A DNA stretch of 64,000 nucleotides from Neckera pumila (lineage: Eukaryota; Streptophyta; Bryopsida; Hypnales; Neckeraceae): contig OZ018416.1 of the NCBI GenBank assembly GCA_963969595.1, positions 312,501-376,500 of the forward strand, given 5' to 3'. A model generated the notes under the pieces. The model did not search any database, was not told where the DNA came from, and saw only the letters and a program-made list of their open reading frames with translations. Shown in pieces: positions 1 through 12,270 of the stretch. Both the position numbers and the translations under genes were made by a program. The first letter of the stretch is position 1. Every line of letters starts with the position of its first letter.

Positions 1-228
1 CTTAGACTCTTCAAGGTGCTGTTGGAAGCTACTTATATGAGTTCTTTCTTTAATATATTACTGTGGAAGAACATTGAGATATTTTGTTTGTGGTGAAAAG
101 CATGTAATATACAAATTCTGGAGTATCTGGGTCTTGTTTACTACTACAAGGAGTACCACCTGATTGGAAATTTGTTTTTTATAATATTTTATCTCTTTTT
201 AGTGACACTGGTGTCATTTGTATGACAG

Positions 229-1523
229 GTTCCAGAGGAGTCATCACTTGTGTTTAGGGGGCACCAGGCTCATATTGAGAGCTGTTGTTTTATTACAAAT
301 GGAGAGTTTATTTCTGGTTCAGATGATGGCTGTGTAGCTCTGTGGAGTACGGTGAAGAAGAAACCAGTGTTTTTAGCTCATGGAGCGCATGGGGGTCCCG
401 AAAGACATCAATTGAACTTAGACACGGTTAACGGGGAAAAGCCAACAGAGCAACACAGTGCAATAGCTGTATCAAATGAAAATGGGAATGGTAATCTCCA
501 TGTTTGTGAACCTATATTTTGTTGTGGTGCCTCTAACATGGTTCTTTATACTCCGGCAGATAGGGTTTGTTGCTAATGTTATTTTCCAAATGAACAAATG
601 AAAGAGATCTTAATCCAAGATTGTAAGTCACTTTCGGTTAATTATCAGCATTTAATTACATCTACACTGTAGGCTACAAGTTGACTATTTATTCAGTTTC
701 TTGTTAATACTCGTGCATTTGTAACTCGTGAATGTGTCAACAAGCAGGTCACATCGAGGAGAAATCTGCCTCTGGGGTTGGTGCAGAGTCTTGGGTAGGA
801 GCAGTAGCAGTGTGTAGGGCTAGTGACTTAGCAGCGTCTGGAGCAGGAGATGGTAGCGTTCAACTTTGGGCTCTTGAGGACGCAAACCGATTTCTTAAAC
901 CTCTTCACAAGTTGCCAGTGGTAATACTTGCTCTTTATTTAAGTTGTTTATGACTATAGGTCCCCTTTTTTCAATTGCATGTGACGGTTCTCTCCCTTGT
1001 GTGTCCATTGCTTGTTAGAATCGTTTTCATCGTATCGTTTACCACTGATCAATCTGAAGGTCTTCATTTGTTCATTATTTTGCTGATCGTGTTATGACGT
1101 TTCTTTTTCCAGAAAGGATTTGTTAATTCCTTAGCATTTGCGCACAGTGGCCGTTTTCTGCTTGCGGGCACTGGCCAGGTACGGCAAATTTCTTTAAGTG
1201 GAACAATTGTCTTACATTCTTATTACTTTCGCAAGTGGAGTTTAGCACTTCCTCCATCTTTCGTTTTGGTGCATTCTGAATAATTTTTATTCTGAGAATA
1301 TCAATTTCTTTTGGTGACGTCAACACCAGGGTTCGGGAGGTTCTAAGGAGCTTGGACGAATGCTTGGGGCATATGTGATATTGCCGACGTTTTGATAGTC
1401 AAGTGCATGTATGCTGGGATCTAATTCATCCTTGCATTGTGACAGGAACCTCGAATGGGCAGATGGGGTAGGAATCCAGCTGGAAGAAATGGAGTTATTA
1501 TGCATTCGATTGAATTGTTATAA
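229..1523 (+). CDS. U3 snoRNP WD40 protein, RRP9/YAO type (3' part, 5' end outside window)
   Basis: WD40-repeat protein of the U3 small nucleolar RNP (human U3-55K/RRP9, Arabidopsis YAO), which takes part in 18S pre-rRNA processing in the nucleolus. Exons read 229-490, 748-920, 1113-1178 and 1446-1523, in matching phases (1, 0, 0), and give the last 192 residues. Visible are FRGHQAHIESCCF, then SGSDDGCVALW, GAGDGSVQLW, VNSLAFAHSG and the family-typical tail EPRMGRWGRNPAGRNGV ending at TAA 1521-1523. The second exon carries the conserved SDLAASGAGDGSVQLW blade. The first exon listed begins after an acceptor CAG at 226-228, so the acidic N-terminus and first WD repeats lie upstream of the window. 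Family assignment is strong because the C-terminal tail is diagnostic. Orthology to one named Arabidopsis gene is inferred. Confidence 0.9.
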
Positions 1524-3126
1524 TTTTTCCAACTCTACTTGTGGCATTTGTTCACATTAGAAGTTGCACCGTCAATGCCACATTTCTTCCTGCTTGAGCA
1601 AGGCGATGCGATGAGTCACCTCACAATATCTGTCGGGTGGTTCAATCATAGGAAACTTTCTTTATAGATATCGGGAATGCTAGAGAGTAGACAGCTGTTT
1701 CAGAAGTGCAACAGCTCAGCAGAGAATTGTTTTCATATTGATTTTCACGATATTTTCACAAATTGGTTAACTTGCTGTTTAAATTTTGCTCTCTCTTCCT
1801 GTTGTGAAGTACGACTCTTCGTAGTAGAGACTATCGAAGAAACGCGTGGTCCTCACTGCTGTTGGTGTAGTGCTTTCGTCGTCTTTAAATGATTCTGAGT
1901 TTTTATCACAAATTACCTCTTGTACCAGAGCAGTGTCAAACTTCTAGAATATGCTGGCATTTTCGGAGCCATAACCAGAAACTAGATGAGTACACTGAGA
2001 TTGCTGGTCTTCTGGTCATCTCGTTGGCGATTACGAAGATGAAGCTTTTGAATACGGTTTGATAAAATTCAGAGATATTGTTATTTGAGGTAGACCATTT
2101 TTTTAGCGTGAATAGGGAAAAGTAAATGGTGAAGAAACTACGATGTATCCGATTACTTATAGAAATACTGGTAACTGCACTCGTATTGCAGGTTCAGACA
2201 CCATGCTTGAGACAAACATTTAATTATAGTGTAAAGTCAAGGTCTACCAACTCAAAAAACAAAAAACAAAATTTTCTTTTATTTCCTACAGATAGAAACA
2301 CATGTGAATATAAAGCCCTTAATATATTCCTTTTTGTATATTTACTTTTTAGGCTACATAGTTTCTAATTGTCATCCACTTTCGAAATTTTTATGTACAA
2401 ACCTGATACAATATTTAAACAATCTTCTCAAATTTGCTTTATTCTCATAAATTCTTAGTAAAAAAGTACTATTTCCACACTTGTCATTGTGTTGTATCAC
2501 ACTTTTCACTCAATTATGCCCTTGGATGACTTCTCTCTGTCTCAACAAATAAATGATACAAATAAGTTTCTAAGAAAAGACTTATGATTTGCACCCTTCA
2601 CATGACTTACACCCCTCACCTTAATAGCTATACAAAATACCGTATTCTTGGAATGCCGGTCACTAGAATCTAACAATAATATGAATAAAAGGATTCAAGG
2701 CGTTAATTCCGCACAAAAGGTGAAATTCCTACCGAATTTTTTTCTTGATTACAACGTAATCACAGAAGTAGCAAGGCTCTCAACTTGCATACAGCAATTG
2801 CCAGTCGCAAGATCTTCATGAGTCTCTTCTAATACAACGGCGTTCATACCCCTGTGACCACTTATCACTGGATGATTCCAATCAATCCTTGGAATCCCCA
2901 AAACACTTAAGTTCCACACTGACACCGATACCGACGTATTTGTTTCCTAAATGGATCACTCCAAGTGAAAATAGGCCGCTGAATTACCAGAACCTACACC
3001 TCCTTAAATTAATCAATGCAAGGTGACCTACCCTCACAGAATGTGCCTACCAGTAACTACCGGCTCAAATTGCTAGTTTACAAGGGCTGCAATATCTAAT
3101 TGCAAGGTTCACAATGATGCTGGAGT
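1524..3126. other. Convergent intergenic region, no gene seen
   Basis: This stretch lies between the 3' ends of the WD40 gene (+) and CMK (-), so it should hold both 3' UTRs and terminators. Stop codons are dense in all frames, there are no splice-linked conserved peptides, and I found no repeat or RNA gene. Confidence 0.6.
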
Positions 3127-6100
3127 TTATTCACATATCTGTTTTTCAATAGAACAAGTCATGTCTTCATAATTCTCAAGTCGTTCAAGCTGTTCAGATG
3201 TCGGTTGTTCGTACCACTCATTCTCTTTCCGAATCAGAAAGTACGCCTCTGCAAAGCCCATTCAAATATAGCGTCAACTCAGATTTAATCCATCTTGCGT
3301 CATCACAAGAGAACGGAAACATCAGGAAATTCTCAAAGAGATGCACTGACGACTTAAATAGATACACTAGAAAATACTGCCAAAGAGTTCTAAGAACCCT
3401 AAATAACGTACTTCCGCTAGAACAAAAAAGGACAAAAGTTCTAGCAATGTAAAATGAAAATAGAAGATGCAGAGTCATAGTATTTTGGCAAATACTCCGT
3501 AATATTAATGTCAAGATATTTGAAGATTAATAGTAGAATAATGCAAGATATTTGAAGAAAATAATGCAATTTTTCTACTCGTAGCATTTGAAACGTAGAT
3601 TGTACGTATGATCCAACTCATTTTGAAGGTCAGATGAAAACCTGAGACAAAAACATCACTATACTTGTCCTCGTCATAGATAAATTGAGGCGGTTGAGAG
3701 TCGCCAACCCCCACTATAGTGCTTCCACTGCATATTACCAGCAGCAGCTTCATATCAGAACAGTGATTTCACATGAATGAAGACCATACATGGGGACACC
3801 ACAGCTGCTCTGAAACAGACACAATACTAAAGAGGTAACACTTGACCGGAGAAAATACAATAGGGACAGCTAAGGGTGAGGATGAATCCACGGTAGCACA
3901 AAGAGAAATACAACAGGAACGTAAAGTAGGAAACCATAGTGAATGAAGTTTGCGTGAAATAAAAAAAATGTGAGAGAAACTACCTTCCAGACATGAACAC
4001 AGCCTGGTATCGACCACGACTGGCAGCAAGCACTCTCTCTTTCAGTGCCTTTAATGTTGGTAGGACATCAAACGCGGGTGGCTCTGCATGGCGGATGAAA
4101 AGGACAATCAGGAGATATAAACTGCCAAATCTGATTCACATGAAGCTTGAAAACAACGGAGATTTCAAATCACTTGCACTGATAAGTATGGCAAACAATC
4201 TTAACCAGAAACTAATGACCTAGAATTCAAACAATTATGAAAGGGTAAATAGATGAAAGAAAAATGATATTCATTACACGCAAAGGTTGCAAAGTCTAAA
4301 CTTCAACAAAAAAGAAGCACACACACCGATTGTGCGTAAAGCCTACAGGCGACATCTTACGGAAATAATCACTGTGAGCGACAAGGGCTGACTGTACCTC
4401 CTATAGCGATGAAACCCTTCTAAAGAGGTAAAAGTAGGCACATACCAAGGTCGTTGACGCACACATTTTGTGAAATTCCATTCTCCGCAATTTCCCGCAA
4501 AAGGTCCTCTGGATTTCTGTCACTCGTATTATCCATACTGAATCTCTGAATAACCATACAAACCACACAGAAGACTCTATAAAGAGACACATTTTCATCC
4601 AGTATGTAATACTCTGGTAGGTCTGAATTAAAAATGAAAAGCCGTGACGCTGCAGATGACGCATACCGAAGAAAAGTTAACTATGTTACAGCCAAAGAAA
4701 GCTCAAATCATAACACAACGATGAGATCCATACTCATTTCTGATACTAACAGACTATGTCTAGTACCAGCGTACCGGATACCAATAGACTGCGTACCTTA
4801 TAAACTTCTATTGTTGAGCACTCTTCTGGAGGCTTAATGAGCACCATGGGAGTGTCTAATGGAATTGGAGGAGGAATATTTTGCACGACCTGAATGGACC
4901 ATTCCTTTATGAGTAAGGATCTCTAATTACAATCTATAAGCAGTACTGCAAACCGAACTATAGCAGCAGGGAGCATCTCTTTAACATGAGCCATCAGAAA
5001 TGCCGCAGTAACAATCAAGTCCTGACCTCTCCTTTTTTGGTGCAATAGGCCGCTCCTTGAGAGAAGAAGAAAGGACAGTCAGCACCTATCTCTCCTGACC
5101 ATTCTTGTAACTCTTTCTCGCTCACAATGTTTCCATTCATCTGATTGGCCGCCCAAAGAGCCGTGGCTGCATTGCCACTACCCCCTCCAAGCCCTGCCCC
5201 TGTTGGAACTTGCTTATCCAGGTGTACCTATATCACAAACAAACATACTTTCTCGTCAAATACTAGTAGATGTCTCCAGCTAAAGTCATAATCATGGTCC
5301 CAGTAACATCCTTAAAGTTCAAGGTAATCAATCAATGTCTAAAAATGGATAACACAAAATGAAAAAGCTTGTTAAAAATTACAGATAACCTAAAATACTA
5401 CCTTCCACATGAAACATATTGTGCAGCCCCTGGATTACAAAGACGTGCTTGACTGGCTAAACTCGCTTGACCTCGACTGACGTCCAGTACCACCAGAATA
5501 CATTTCTTACCCAGAAGTATTTCTTTGTGCCTGTCTTCTCCCTGTACAAATTAAACGCTTTGATGATCTACAAAACGAGCAGAATGATGTGAGTGCATAG
5601 GACCAGAAGAGCAAGCAGATTATTACACAATTGACCTTGTGATTGAGGATATTACCAGCTGAACAAGACGTCTAGTAACAACCAGATGGTGGCCGAAGAA
5701 AGCATTGAAACAATCTAAGAGGCTAACAGATGGTTCCAGGAGTATGCAGGAATCAGATTTAAGGTGTACCAAGTTCTTTCCATCCAGGGGTACGCCAGAT
5801 GCGTTAGTTGTAATAGAATCTTTGCTGGTTGACGGGGAGACTGAAAATTTGATGATGTCCCCTAGACTAATCACCTGTGTTTGATCATCGAAAGCAATAC
5901 AAGAGTAAAATGCCAGCAGTAGTTCAACTGACATCTTTCCTCAGGAAAGACATCTAATTCTGTCCAGGCACGAGGACTTCCTATTAACCAAACCCCTTCA
6001 AGAATAAAATTCCATAAAAAGTACTGCAAATTTCTAATAATTTTCATGCAATTACCTGACAATAGATGCATACTACCCTCTCAATCTTTCACGCAACCAG

Positions 6101-7021
6101 GGAGACACGAAGAAAAGATCTCAAAGATGACAACTGCTCGAAGGCTAGAGTTTAACTTTAATCTTCGAATGTCAGACCATCGAAGATCGAAGTTAAAGTA
6201 CGCACATGAAAGAGGGAGGCTAGGTCATGATAACCATCAGGTCGTTTGCCAGTGATCCTCAAAAACACGTTCACCTGCATGATATTTATCCACAATTAAT
6301 AATGCTTAATACGATATCTCGAAAAAGGTAGGGAATGGCAAATCGTAAACCCTCTTACGAAGGTCCGCGACCAACGTGAAACGAAGTAATTATGAAGAGT
6401 CAAAGAATAGCAACTTCAGACGGCGGAGCTTGAGCATTATTATATAATTAGCTGTTCACAAAATTTCTTGTACCAAAACATCAAGTGAACTGCGAAAACA
6501 AAACCGTACGATTAACAGGCTAAGACAACACTGAGTCAGGAAAGACACACGACAAACCTTGGAAGGTGAAAACAGGGTGAGGTTGGAGACCACAGCTGAG
6601 GAGGAGCTCTTGATTTCCATGGAAAGTTCCTCGAACCGCGATTGTGGATCATAAACCACCTGCAAGGAATTCATATCCGATATCAGCCTCCGTAAACAGA
6701 CTAGAAATTACAGAACAGAGGAAGAAGAATTTGGTGCATAAGAAATGAAGAACCGAGCGGAGGATTCTAGACCTCAAGTGGCTTTGGAGAGGTCGCAATG
6801 CCATCAGCAGTTGGGTCCGATGCTCGGCAAACCCCACGCCATAGCCCTGGCCTCAATGCCATCACATGGCCGTTCCCTGGGATCCCGAACGCCCTCTGCA
6901 TAGAGCCACCTCCTGTAGAAACGCTACTATGCCAGGGCATACTGCATCGAGTGCGTGCAGAAAAAGCTGGTGGGGCGCGCGCAATAGGAAACGCGGCAAA
7001 CAGAGTTGAAGCCCCCGCCAT
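3127..7021 (-). CDS. CMK: 4-diphosphocytidyl-2-C-methyl-D-erythritol kinase, plastid precursor
   Basis: GHMP-family kinase (IspE/CMK) that phosphorylates the 2-hydroxyl of CDP-methylerythritol, the fourth step of the plastid MEP isoprenoid pathway. There are eleven exons on the - strand: 6773-7021, 6558-6659, 6206-6274, 5770-5874, 5511-5567, 5027-5227, 4797-4889, 4446-4545, 3984-4083, 3642-3727 and 3127-3248. They encode 427 aa, a little longer than the Arabidopsis enzyme. Residues 1 to about 80 are rich in Ala, Ser and Arg and acidic-poor, fitting a chloroplast transit peptide. The catalytic-type Lys is K117 in SPSK|VNVFLRITGKR. The ATP-binding glycine loop PTGAGLGGGSGNAA starts at residue 202, and the Asp in GADCPFFF is D244. 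The C-terminal SGSGSTIVGVG motif is at 357-367. The start ATG (7019-7021) is the first in-frame ATG. An upstream TTG is not used. The C-terminal extension after EWYEQP is not conserved. Confidence 0.95.
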
Positions 7022-8022
7022 AGCCCCCAAATCCTACAATTCAGCGCCGAGATCAGTCTCAGACCACGGGGAATCATTCACATCTAGGTCCCGAAAGAAG
7101 TCCTTCGCGAAAAATCAGGAAGCAAAGACGGCATGGATTTAAAAAAGTACGAGAACCCAATAATTCAAAGATATTACTTTCCACGTGAATCTTGACCAAT
7201 ACTAGACGATTCCTATGGAACTGAATGAATTCGAAACAGTATGAGAATTAGCTAATTGAGAGAGCCATTCATTCCCACAAGAGAGGCTTGCAAATAATAG
7301 GGGATCCGAAAAGACTCCATGAATTGTTTGCAAAGTATGAGAATTATGAGCGTCATGAATTCCCACCAGATGCGAGACGATCCCCATTGCTCACTTGGGC
7401 CATGACAAAAGAAAAAGAAAACCTAACCCCACCCCAATATGCCCAAAACCTAAAAACCAAAATTCGTTGCGGAGGACCAGCGACACCCTCGTGCAATCAC
7501 GCAGTCCAGCACATGGACACACGACGTTCCTAGTTGCTGCTGCTCTGCGCCGCTCTCGACCGGAACTTCAATTTTGCCCCATCTAGCACGGGAATTCCCT
7601 TTCAAGCAGAATTGAACCAATTCTCCTTACCTGGACCACCAATTGTCGACCTTTTCTTCGAGATGGAGACTCCCACGTCCCCGAATCAGCGGCAATTGCG
7701 AGCCAGCATCAAGTGCGCTTGGTCAAACATCCGATGCAACAATCTACTCAGCACCGGGAGCCCGAGGTGGTAATTCTGTTGCTCTTCGCTTCGTAAGGAC
7801 TCATAACAAACGTCCCACCCCAGAATGAATGCAGAAAAGAAGTGAGGTCCGAACGCTAAGCATGAAAAGCACTTCCTCGCCTGCAGTTCCCGGAGCCCGT
7901 CAATAGGCACGGCATTGACATTGACACACACACAGTCACTCACTCACGTCATTCACTGAGCTCAGCCCATCCCCACCAATTCTTCCCTACCCCTATCCCG
8001 TCTGGATGCCGGAAGGGGCAGC
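7022..8022. other. 5' flank of CMK
   Basis: This is the upstream region of the CMK gene, so its 5' UTR and promoter should lie here. Base composition is more balanced than in the gap beyond. There is a short CA/CTCA-rich patch near 7922-7950. Short open frames occur but none has family-like residues or codon structure. No specific promoter box can be assigned with confidence. Confidence 0.4.
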
Positions 8023-8045
8023 ATTTTTTTTTTTTTTTTTTTTTT
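8023..8045. repeat. Poly-T tract
   Basis: An uninterrupted T run of about 23 bases sits at the junction between the CMK upstream region and the AT-rich transposon gap. It may be the tail of an old retroposon read on the other strand, but no retroposon body is recognisable next to it. Confidence 0.7.
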
Positions 8046-9073
8046 CATTTATTTGAGAAAGCGATCTTCACAGGAGTGATGAAGTGATTTACATCCATGG
8101 AAATGGATGAAGCTTGCTATATTTGGATGAAAATTTATTTAATCATCTAAAAGAATGTACTTATATCCAAAATAGAGTGATGTTGTCCCAAGATTTGGTA
8201 TCATTTTGTAATGTCATCCACTGAAAAAGGAAGAATATCTTGTCAAATATCTGTCCCCCTCAAAAATTTGCATTGCTTTTTAGCAAAAATTTGCTCAAAA
8301 AAGCAACCCTACAATAGATATGAGGATAGGGAATGCTCTTCCCTGGCACTAGTGTTGCTCAATATATAGAAAGATTATTTGAGTTTTGTACAATATAGGG
8401 GTTTTTTCTTTGCCCCACTAGAATTTTTTTTTAAGAAGCTAAATTTAAAAAATGAAATCAATATCTCTTCTTTGAAACACAATCATCAATAGTTATGTGC
8501 AGCAACGCAATGTCCTAGTTGTTCTAGTTTTGAATCTATTATATTATGTATGTAGTGTCATGATCCTTGTCACGACTATTGTCACAAATTCATCATATTT
8601 TCATCCAAAAAAAAAATCATCCAATTATTCCAACCCATATTCATTATGGCATTAGATGACATATCAAGGCATTGAAGGGCCGTTTCAAGCCCGTTCCCAA
8701 ATCTAGTCCGATTCTACAAACAGCCAATATGGGCTCTCCAGATTTTTTTTTTCAATTTTTTTTCCCAAATATCATTTTAAGCAAAAGAATTTTTTTACTT
8801 ATTTTTTTTTTTGAAAATGACGTGGCATGATTTTGGCCACATTAGCCAATAGTAATCCTGCATTCCTGCAGTCTGGAAACACAGGATAACTTGCAATCTC
8901 TTAGAGGCCTCAAATGTCATCTAAAGAAAACTAGAACGCAATGAATGAGTATTCTTCCTCAACGTGAGTGTGATGGTTCATAGCAATTTGAAGTTGCTAG
9001 TTCTGTATTGGCAAAGCTATACTCACCCTTGGTCTGAATCATCCAATTTTGTACAAACATATGAGTACGGCTA
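8046..9073. other. AT-rich intergenic DNA, no gene seen
   Basis: This region is AT-rich and dense in stop codons, with many homopolymer A and T runs. I recognise no conserved peptide, RNA gene or clear element ends before the TTAA-flanked element that begins at 9074. Confidence 0.5.
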
Positions 9074-10010
9074 TTAACCCCTAAATGCCAAACATCGTTT
9101 TTTGGCAACATAGTGATTTTGGGCAACTCACTATGAATGGAGTTTATATTTTTTTTCTTTGAAATTTTCACATAAAATTTTTCCGAGGAATAGCTTAATA
9201 ATTTTCATGACTTCTGATTGCATGGTTTTTTATTTATTGTATGATATGTGATTTTCAATGCTTGGCAGGCAGCTAAAAAAATTCTTAAAAAATCACTTTT
9301 AAAAAAAAAAAAAAAATTTGAAATTGGTTCTCTAGATTCATATATACATGGAAAGCTTTTAATCGTTCCATTTTGATTAATGAGATGAAAAACTTATTAA
9401 CAAATTATGAGGAGTTTTAGTTTGCAGGTAGTTATGGAATCTCCACTCCAAAATAAACTTTGAAGTCTTTTATTTAACTCAATTTTCAATATTTATGAAA
9501 AAAAATAAAAATAGAGGATGTAAATTATTTATTACAACATTACAACTGTTAGGATTGGCATTTTTCAATTCCACAATTAACTTCTTGTATTTTGAATCAT
9601 TCTCTACTTCTTTCTATTTACTATTTTTTTCCTATATGTTGTACAATTCCAAATGATCTGAATTTTTCCAAGTATGTATCCAACTTGTCTAGGAAAATGA
9701 GTCAAAAGAGTAACCACCATTTTGGACATTTTTTCATATAAAAGTGACCTTGTGAAGAGTAGCTGCCCGTTTTTTTTGCAGGGACAAAAAAAAGATTTTG
9801 GTCAATTTAAACGCTATTATCTTGCAATCTACATGGTGGAAATTTCTGAAATTTTTTCCACATCTTCTCAAACCAATTTACTACAAGATCCTACAATTAC
9901 AAGTGTCCAAAAATGTTTTTTCTCAAAAACTTGGTACTTGTATAAGAAATGGCAGTTTTGGAGCGTTTTTTGGTGAAAACATAGTCAAATACATTACACT
10001 TAGGGGTTAA
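9074..10010. mobile_element. Non-autonomous piggyBac-like element, copy A (TTAA ... TTAA)
   Basis: The left end reads TTAACCCCTAAATGCC (9074) and the right end is the inverted form, ending TTAGGGGTTAA (10010). The TTAA at each edge with CCCC inside is the arrangement of piggyBac-superfamily elements, where TTAA is the duplicated target. About 929 bp lies between the two TTAA sites, with no long open frame, so the copy is non-autonomous. The first 80 bp (TTTTTTGGCAACATAG, GATTTTGGGCA) recur in the copy ending at 13099, and the left and right ends recur at 54052-54975. Superfamily assignment rests only on the ends and the TTAA site. Confidence 0.6.
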
Positions 10011-10014
10011 CCTG

Positions 10015-10522
10015 TAAGAGCATCCCCACCAGAGTGTTCCATTTTCCTAAAATTTTAGGGGGAGGACCTGAGATGCAGACATAGCTACAGAAGCATCGCC
10101 ACACCAACCTTTTTCTATAACTTGTATCTGTAAAATTTACAGATATTTGTAAAACTCTCACCGAACATGGACAGAATGGAAAGTCTGTACAACTCCTAGC
10201 AAGCCGACACTTTTCATCCAATTTTTTTTCCCATGGTTTCAATCGTTGACAAGTTTAGAGCATTCCCATTGGGAGTTCCATTTCCCTAAAAATTTAGGGA
10301 AGAGGACTTGAGATGCAAACAAGGATACAGGAAGTTCACTGCACCAAACTTTTCAAAAATCTGTATCCGTTACTTATACAAAATTTTGTAAAACTCTCAC
10401 CGAATTCTCTATCCAGAGGCTCATATAGAGAACTGACGAGGTCTCATCTGTATAAAGTCAAGGTTGACTGCTTTGAGACTTCAAGTTTCGGGATAGAGAA
10501 CAGATTGGTGGGGATGCTCTTA
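10015..10522. mobile_element. MITE-like element with GAGCATCCCCACCA ends, two diverged tandem halves
   Basis: The left terminus TAAGAGCATCCCCACCA is inverted at the right terminus TGGTGGGGATGCTCTTA. The outermost TA could be the target duplication. It contains no coding sequence. A second, diverged start (GAGCATTCCCATTGGGAGTTCC) occurs near 10258. The two halves align through blocks such as CTAAAA-TTTAGGG-GAGGAC and GTAAAACTCTCACCGAA, so this is either an internal duplication or two abutting copies. The element lies five bases from the right end of piggyBac-like copy A. Confidence 0.6.
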
Positions 10523-10869
10523 GCAGCAGTCGACATAACAGTGCGAGGTAACCTTCCCTTTAATTGATTTGTTCCAAATGAGGGAGCGCTGAACTAACGT
10601 ACCAGTATCAGCGTGAGGAGGGATTTTATTTTTTATTTTTTTATTTTATTTTTGTGAAATACATGGACAATTTCCACTGTAAGGTAGGGAAGATGAGGAG
10701 GAATTTTCAGTTGCCGCCCACATGCTTTGCTTCAGAAAGTGCCTGTAGAAACATGATATTTCGTGGCCATGCCATCCTTCGTTTCCAGGGGTAAGTTACT
10801 TCTAGCAGTAAGCTCAGTCGACTCCCCGCCCTGACTTCAAGTCTCTGCCCCTCGCCTGCCTGGTTCTGT

Positions 10870-11560
10870 CACAGCGGGTTTTTTTGGGGCGAAATTTCGC
10901 ACTTGTCAGACTGTTTCAGCCTGTCGGACGCCCTCCCTCCAGATTTGCTCCAGTGGCTTGGAGGCTTCTGGCGACACTTGTCCAAAAAAAACACATTGGT
11001 TCTGTGAAAATTTGACCCGTCTGACGTATATAGTATGGAGTAGTATATATATATGCAGTGGTTTTTTTGGGGGCAAAATTTTGCACTAGTTAGACTGTTT
11101 CAGCCTGGCGGATGCCCTCCCTCCAGATTTGCTCCAGTGGTTTGGAGGCTTCTGGCGACACTTGTCCAAAAAAAAAACACTGGTTTTGTGAAAATCTAAC
11201 CCGTCCGACGTATATAGTATGGAGTAGTATATATATATATATATATGCAGTTTTTTTGGGGCGAAATTTTGCACTTGTTAGACTGTTTCAGCTTGTCGGA
11301 TGCCCTCCCTCCAGATTTGCTCCAGTGGTTTGGAGGCTTCTGGCGACACTTGTCCAAAAAAAAAACACTGGTTTTGTGAAAATCTGACCCGTCCGACGTA
11401 TATAGTATGGAGTAGTATATATATATATGCAGTTTTTTTGGGGCAAAATTTTGCACTTGTTAGACTGTTTCAGCCTGTCGGATGCCCTCCCTCCAGATTT
11501 GCTCCAGTGGTTTGGAGGCTTCTGGCGACACTTGTCCAAAAAAAATCACTGTATATATGT
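10870..11560. repeat. Tandem array, about 184-bp unit, four copies
   Basis: Four head-to-tail copies share the anchor AGACTGTTTCAGCC, at 10908, 11092, 11280 and 11462, giving spacings of 184, 188 and 182. Each unit holds a GC-rich core (GCCCTCCCTCCAGATTTGCT), an A-run, and an (AT)n microsatellite of variable length that explains the spacing changes. Units 2-4 are very similar. Unit 1 is a bit more diverged and unit 4 is cut short. Open frames seen through the array are a by-product of the repetition. Confidence 0.9.
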
Positions 11561-11666
11561 CATTCTGTTTCTTTTTTACTCTTTTGTACTGACAGAGACC
11601 CTAGGACAACGTCGGTCGGTACGTGGTGCTGAGTGGAGTCGTTGTTGGAGAATATGTAAGTAATTG

Positions 11667-11942
11667 TAAGGTGGGTACACCCAAATGCGCCACTGACCTT
11701 GAACCGCCATCTATACTCTTTGTACATCTCCAAAATCAGCTCTGTACCTATGTGGAAGAAACGCTTTTAGAACCAAATTTTGTTCCTTAATAACTTTTGC
11801 ATATAGTATGCAAATGCTACGTTTTTTGGTGCGTTGGAACCTCCTTTCACTTGCCAACAAGGCAATATGAAAATCTGACCAGCCTAGTAACTGTAACTAA
11901 GCACAGTACCAATTTGTGGCGGTTTTGGGTGTACCCACCTTA
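11667..11942. mobile_element. MITE with AGGTGGGTACACCC inverted ends
   Basis: The left end TAAGGTGGGTACACCC is matched by the inverted right end GGGTGTACCCACCTTA, and the next bases (AAATGCGCCA / TGTGGCGGTTTT) also pair partly. Length is 276 bp with no coding sequence. If the terminal TA is the target duplication this would be Tc1/mariner-like (Stowaway class). The terminal bases are themselves palindromic, so the class is uncertain. Confidence 0.65.
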
Positions 11943-12270
11943 ATGCCTGTCGATCGATCGACATTGTTGGGTTGGTTCATCGGTCGTCGTATATTAGAAG
12001 CAAGCAGTCAAGCACATTCCACATATAATATAGTGCGTGACGTCACGTTTGAGCTCGGACACTGGCTAGTCAGTTGTACGGGACTACTGTCGACGGGGGA
12101 GACTACTAGACACTGTACAGGTTCGATGATCAGAAAAGATTAATTCTTCATTCGCGTAAGTTAGGGCCGGCAGAAATGCGAAAGTCACGCCACGAAAAGG
12201 CAACGGCGGCGGTGAGGCTGCGGAACCTTGGGGGAGCGTCGAACCAAAGATCAGTACTGGGCACAGGAAA

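Noticed and set aside
7030..7077. Longer N-terminal start for CMK
   Set aside because: The upstream in-frame codon is TTG, not ATG. The ATG at 7019-7021 gives a sensible transit peptide.
7288..7533. 81-residue + strand frame (HELFAKYENYERHEFPPD)
   Set aside because: No recognised family, no splice partners, and it lies in the CMK upstream region. Not enough to call a gene.
9074..9090. Telomere-like CCCTAAA words in TTAACCCCTAAATG
   Set aside because: They occur once at element ends, not as tandem arrays, and are always joined to TTAA and family-specific sequence.
10870..11560. CRISPR-like spacing
   Set aside because: Whole units, not short repeats with unique spacers, are repeated, and this is a plant nuclear sequence.
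11112..11632. Open frames repeating the same peptide through the tandem array
   Set aside because: The repetition comes from the 184-bp DNA unit, and the unit also contains homopolymers and AT repeats. There is no sign of a protein repeat domain.
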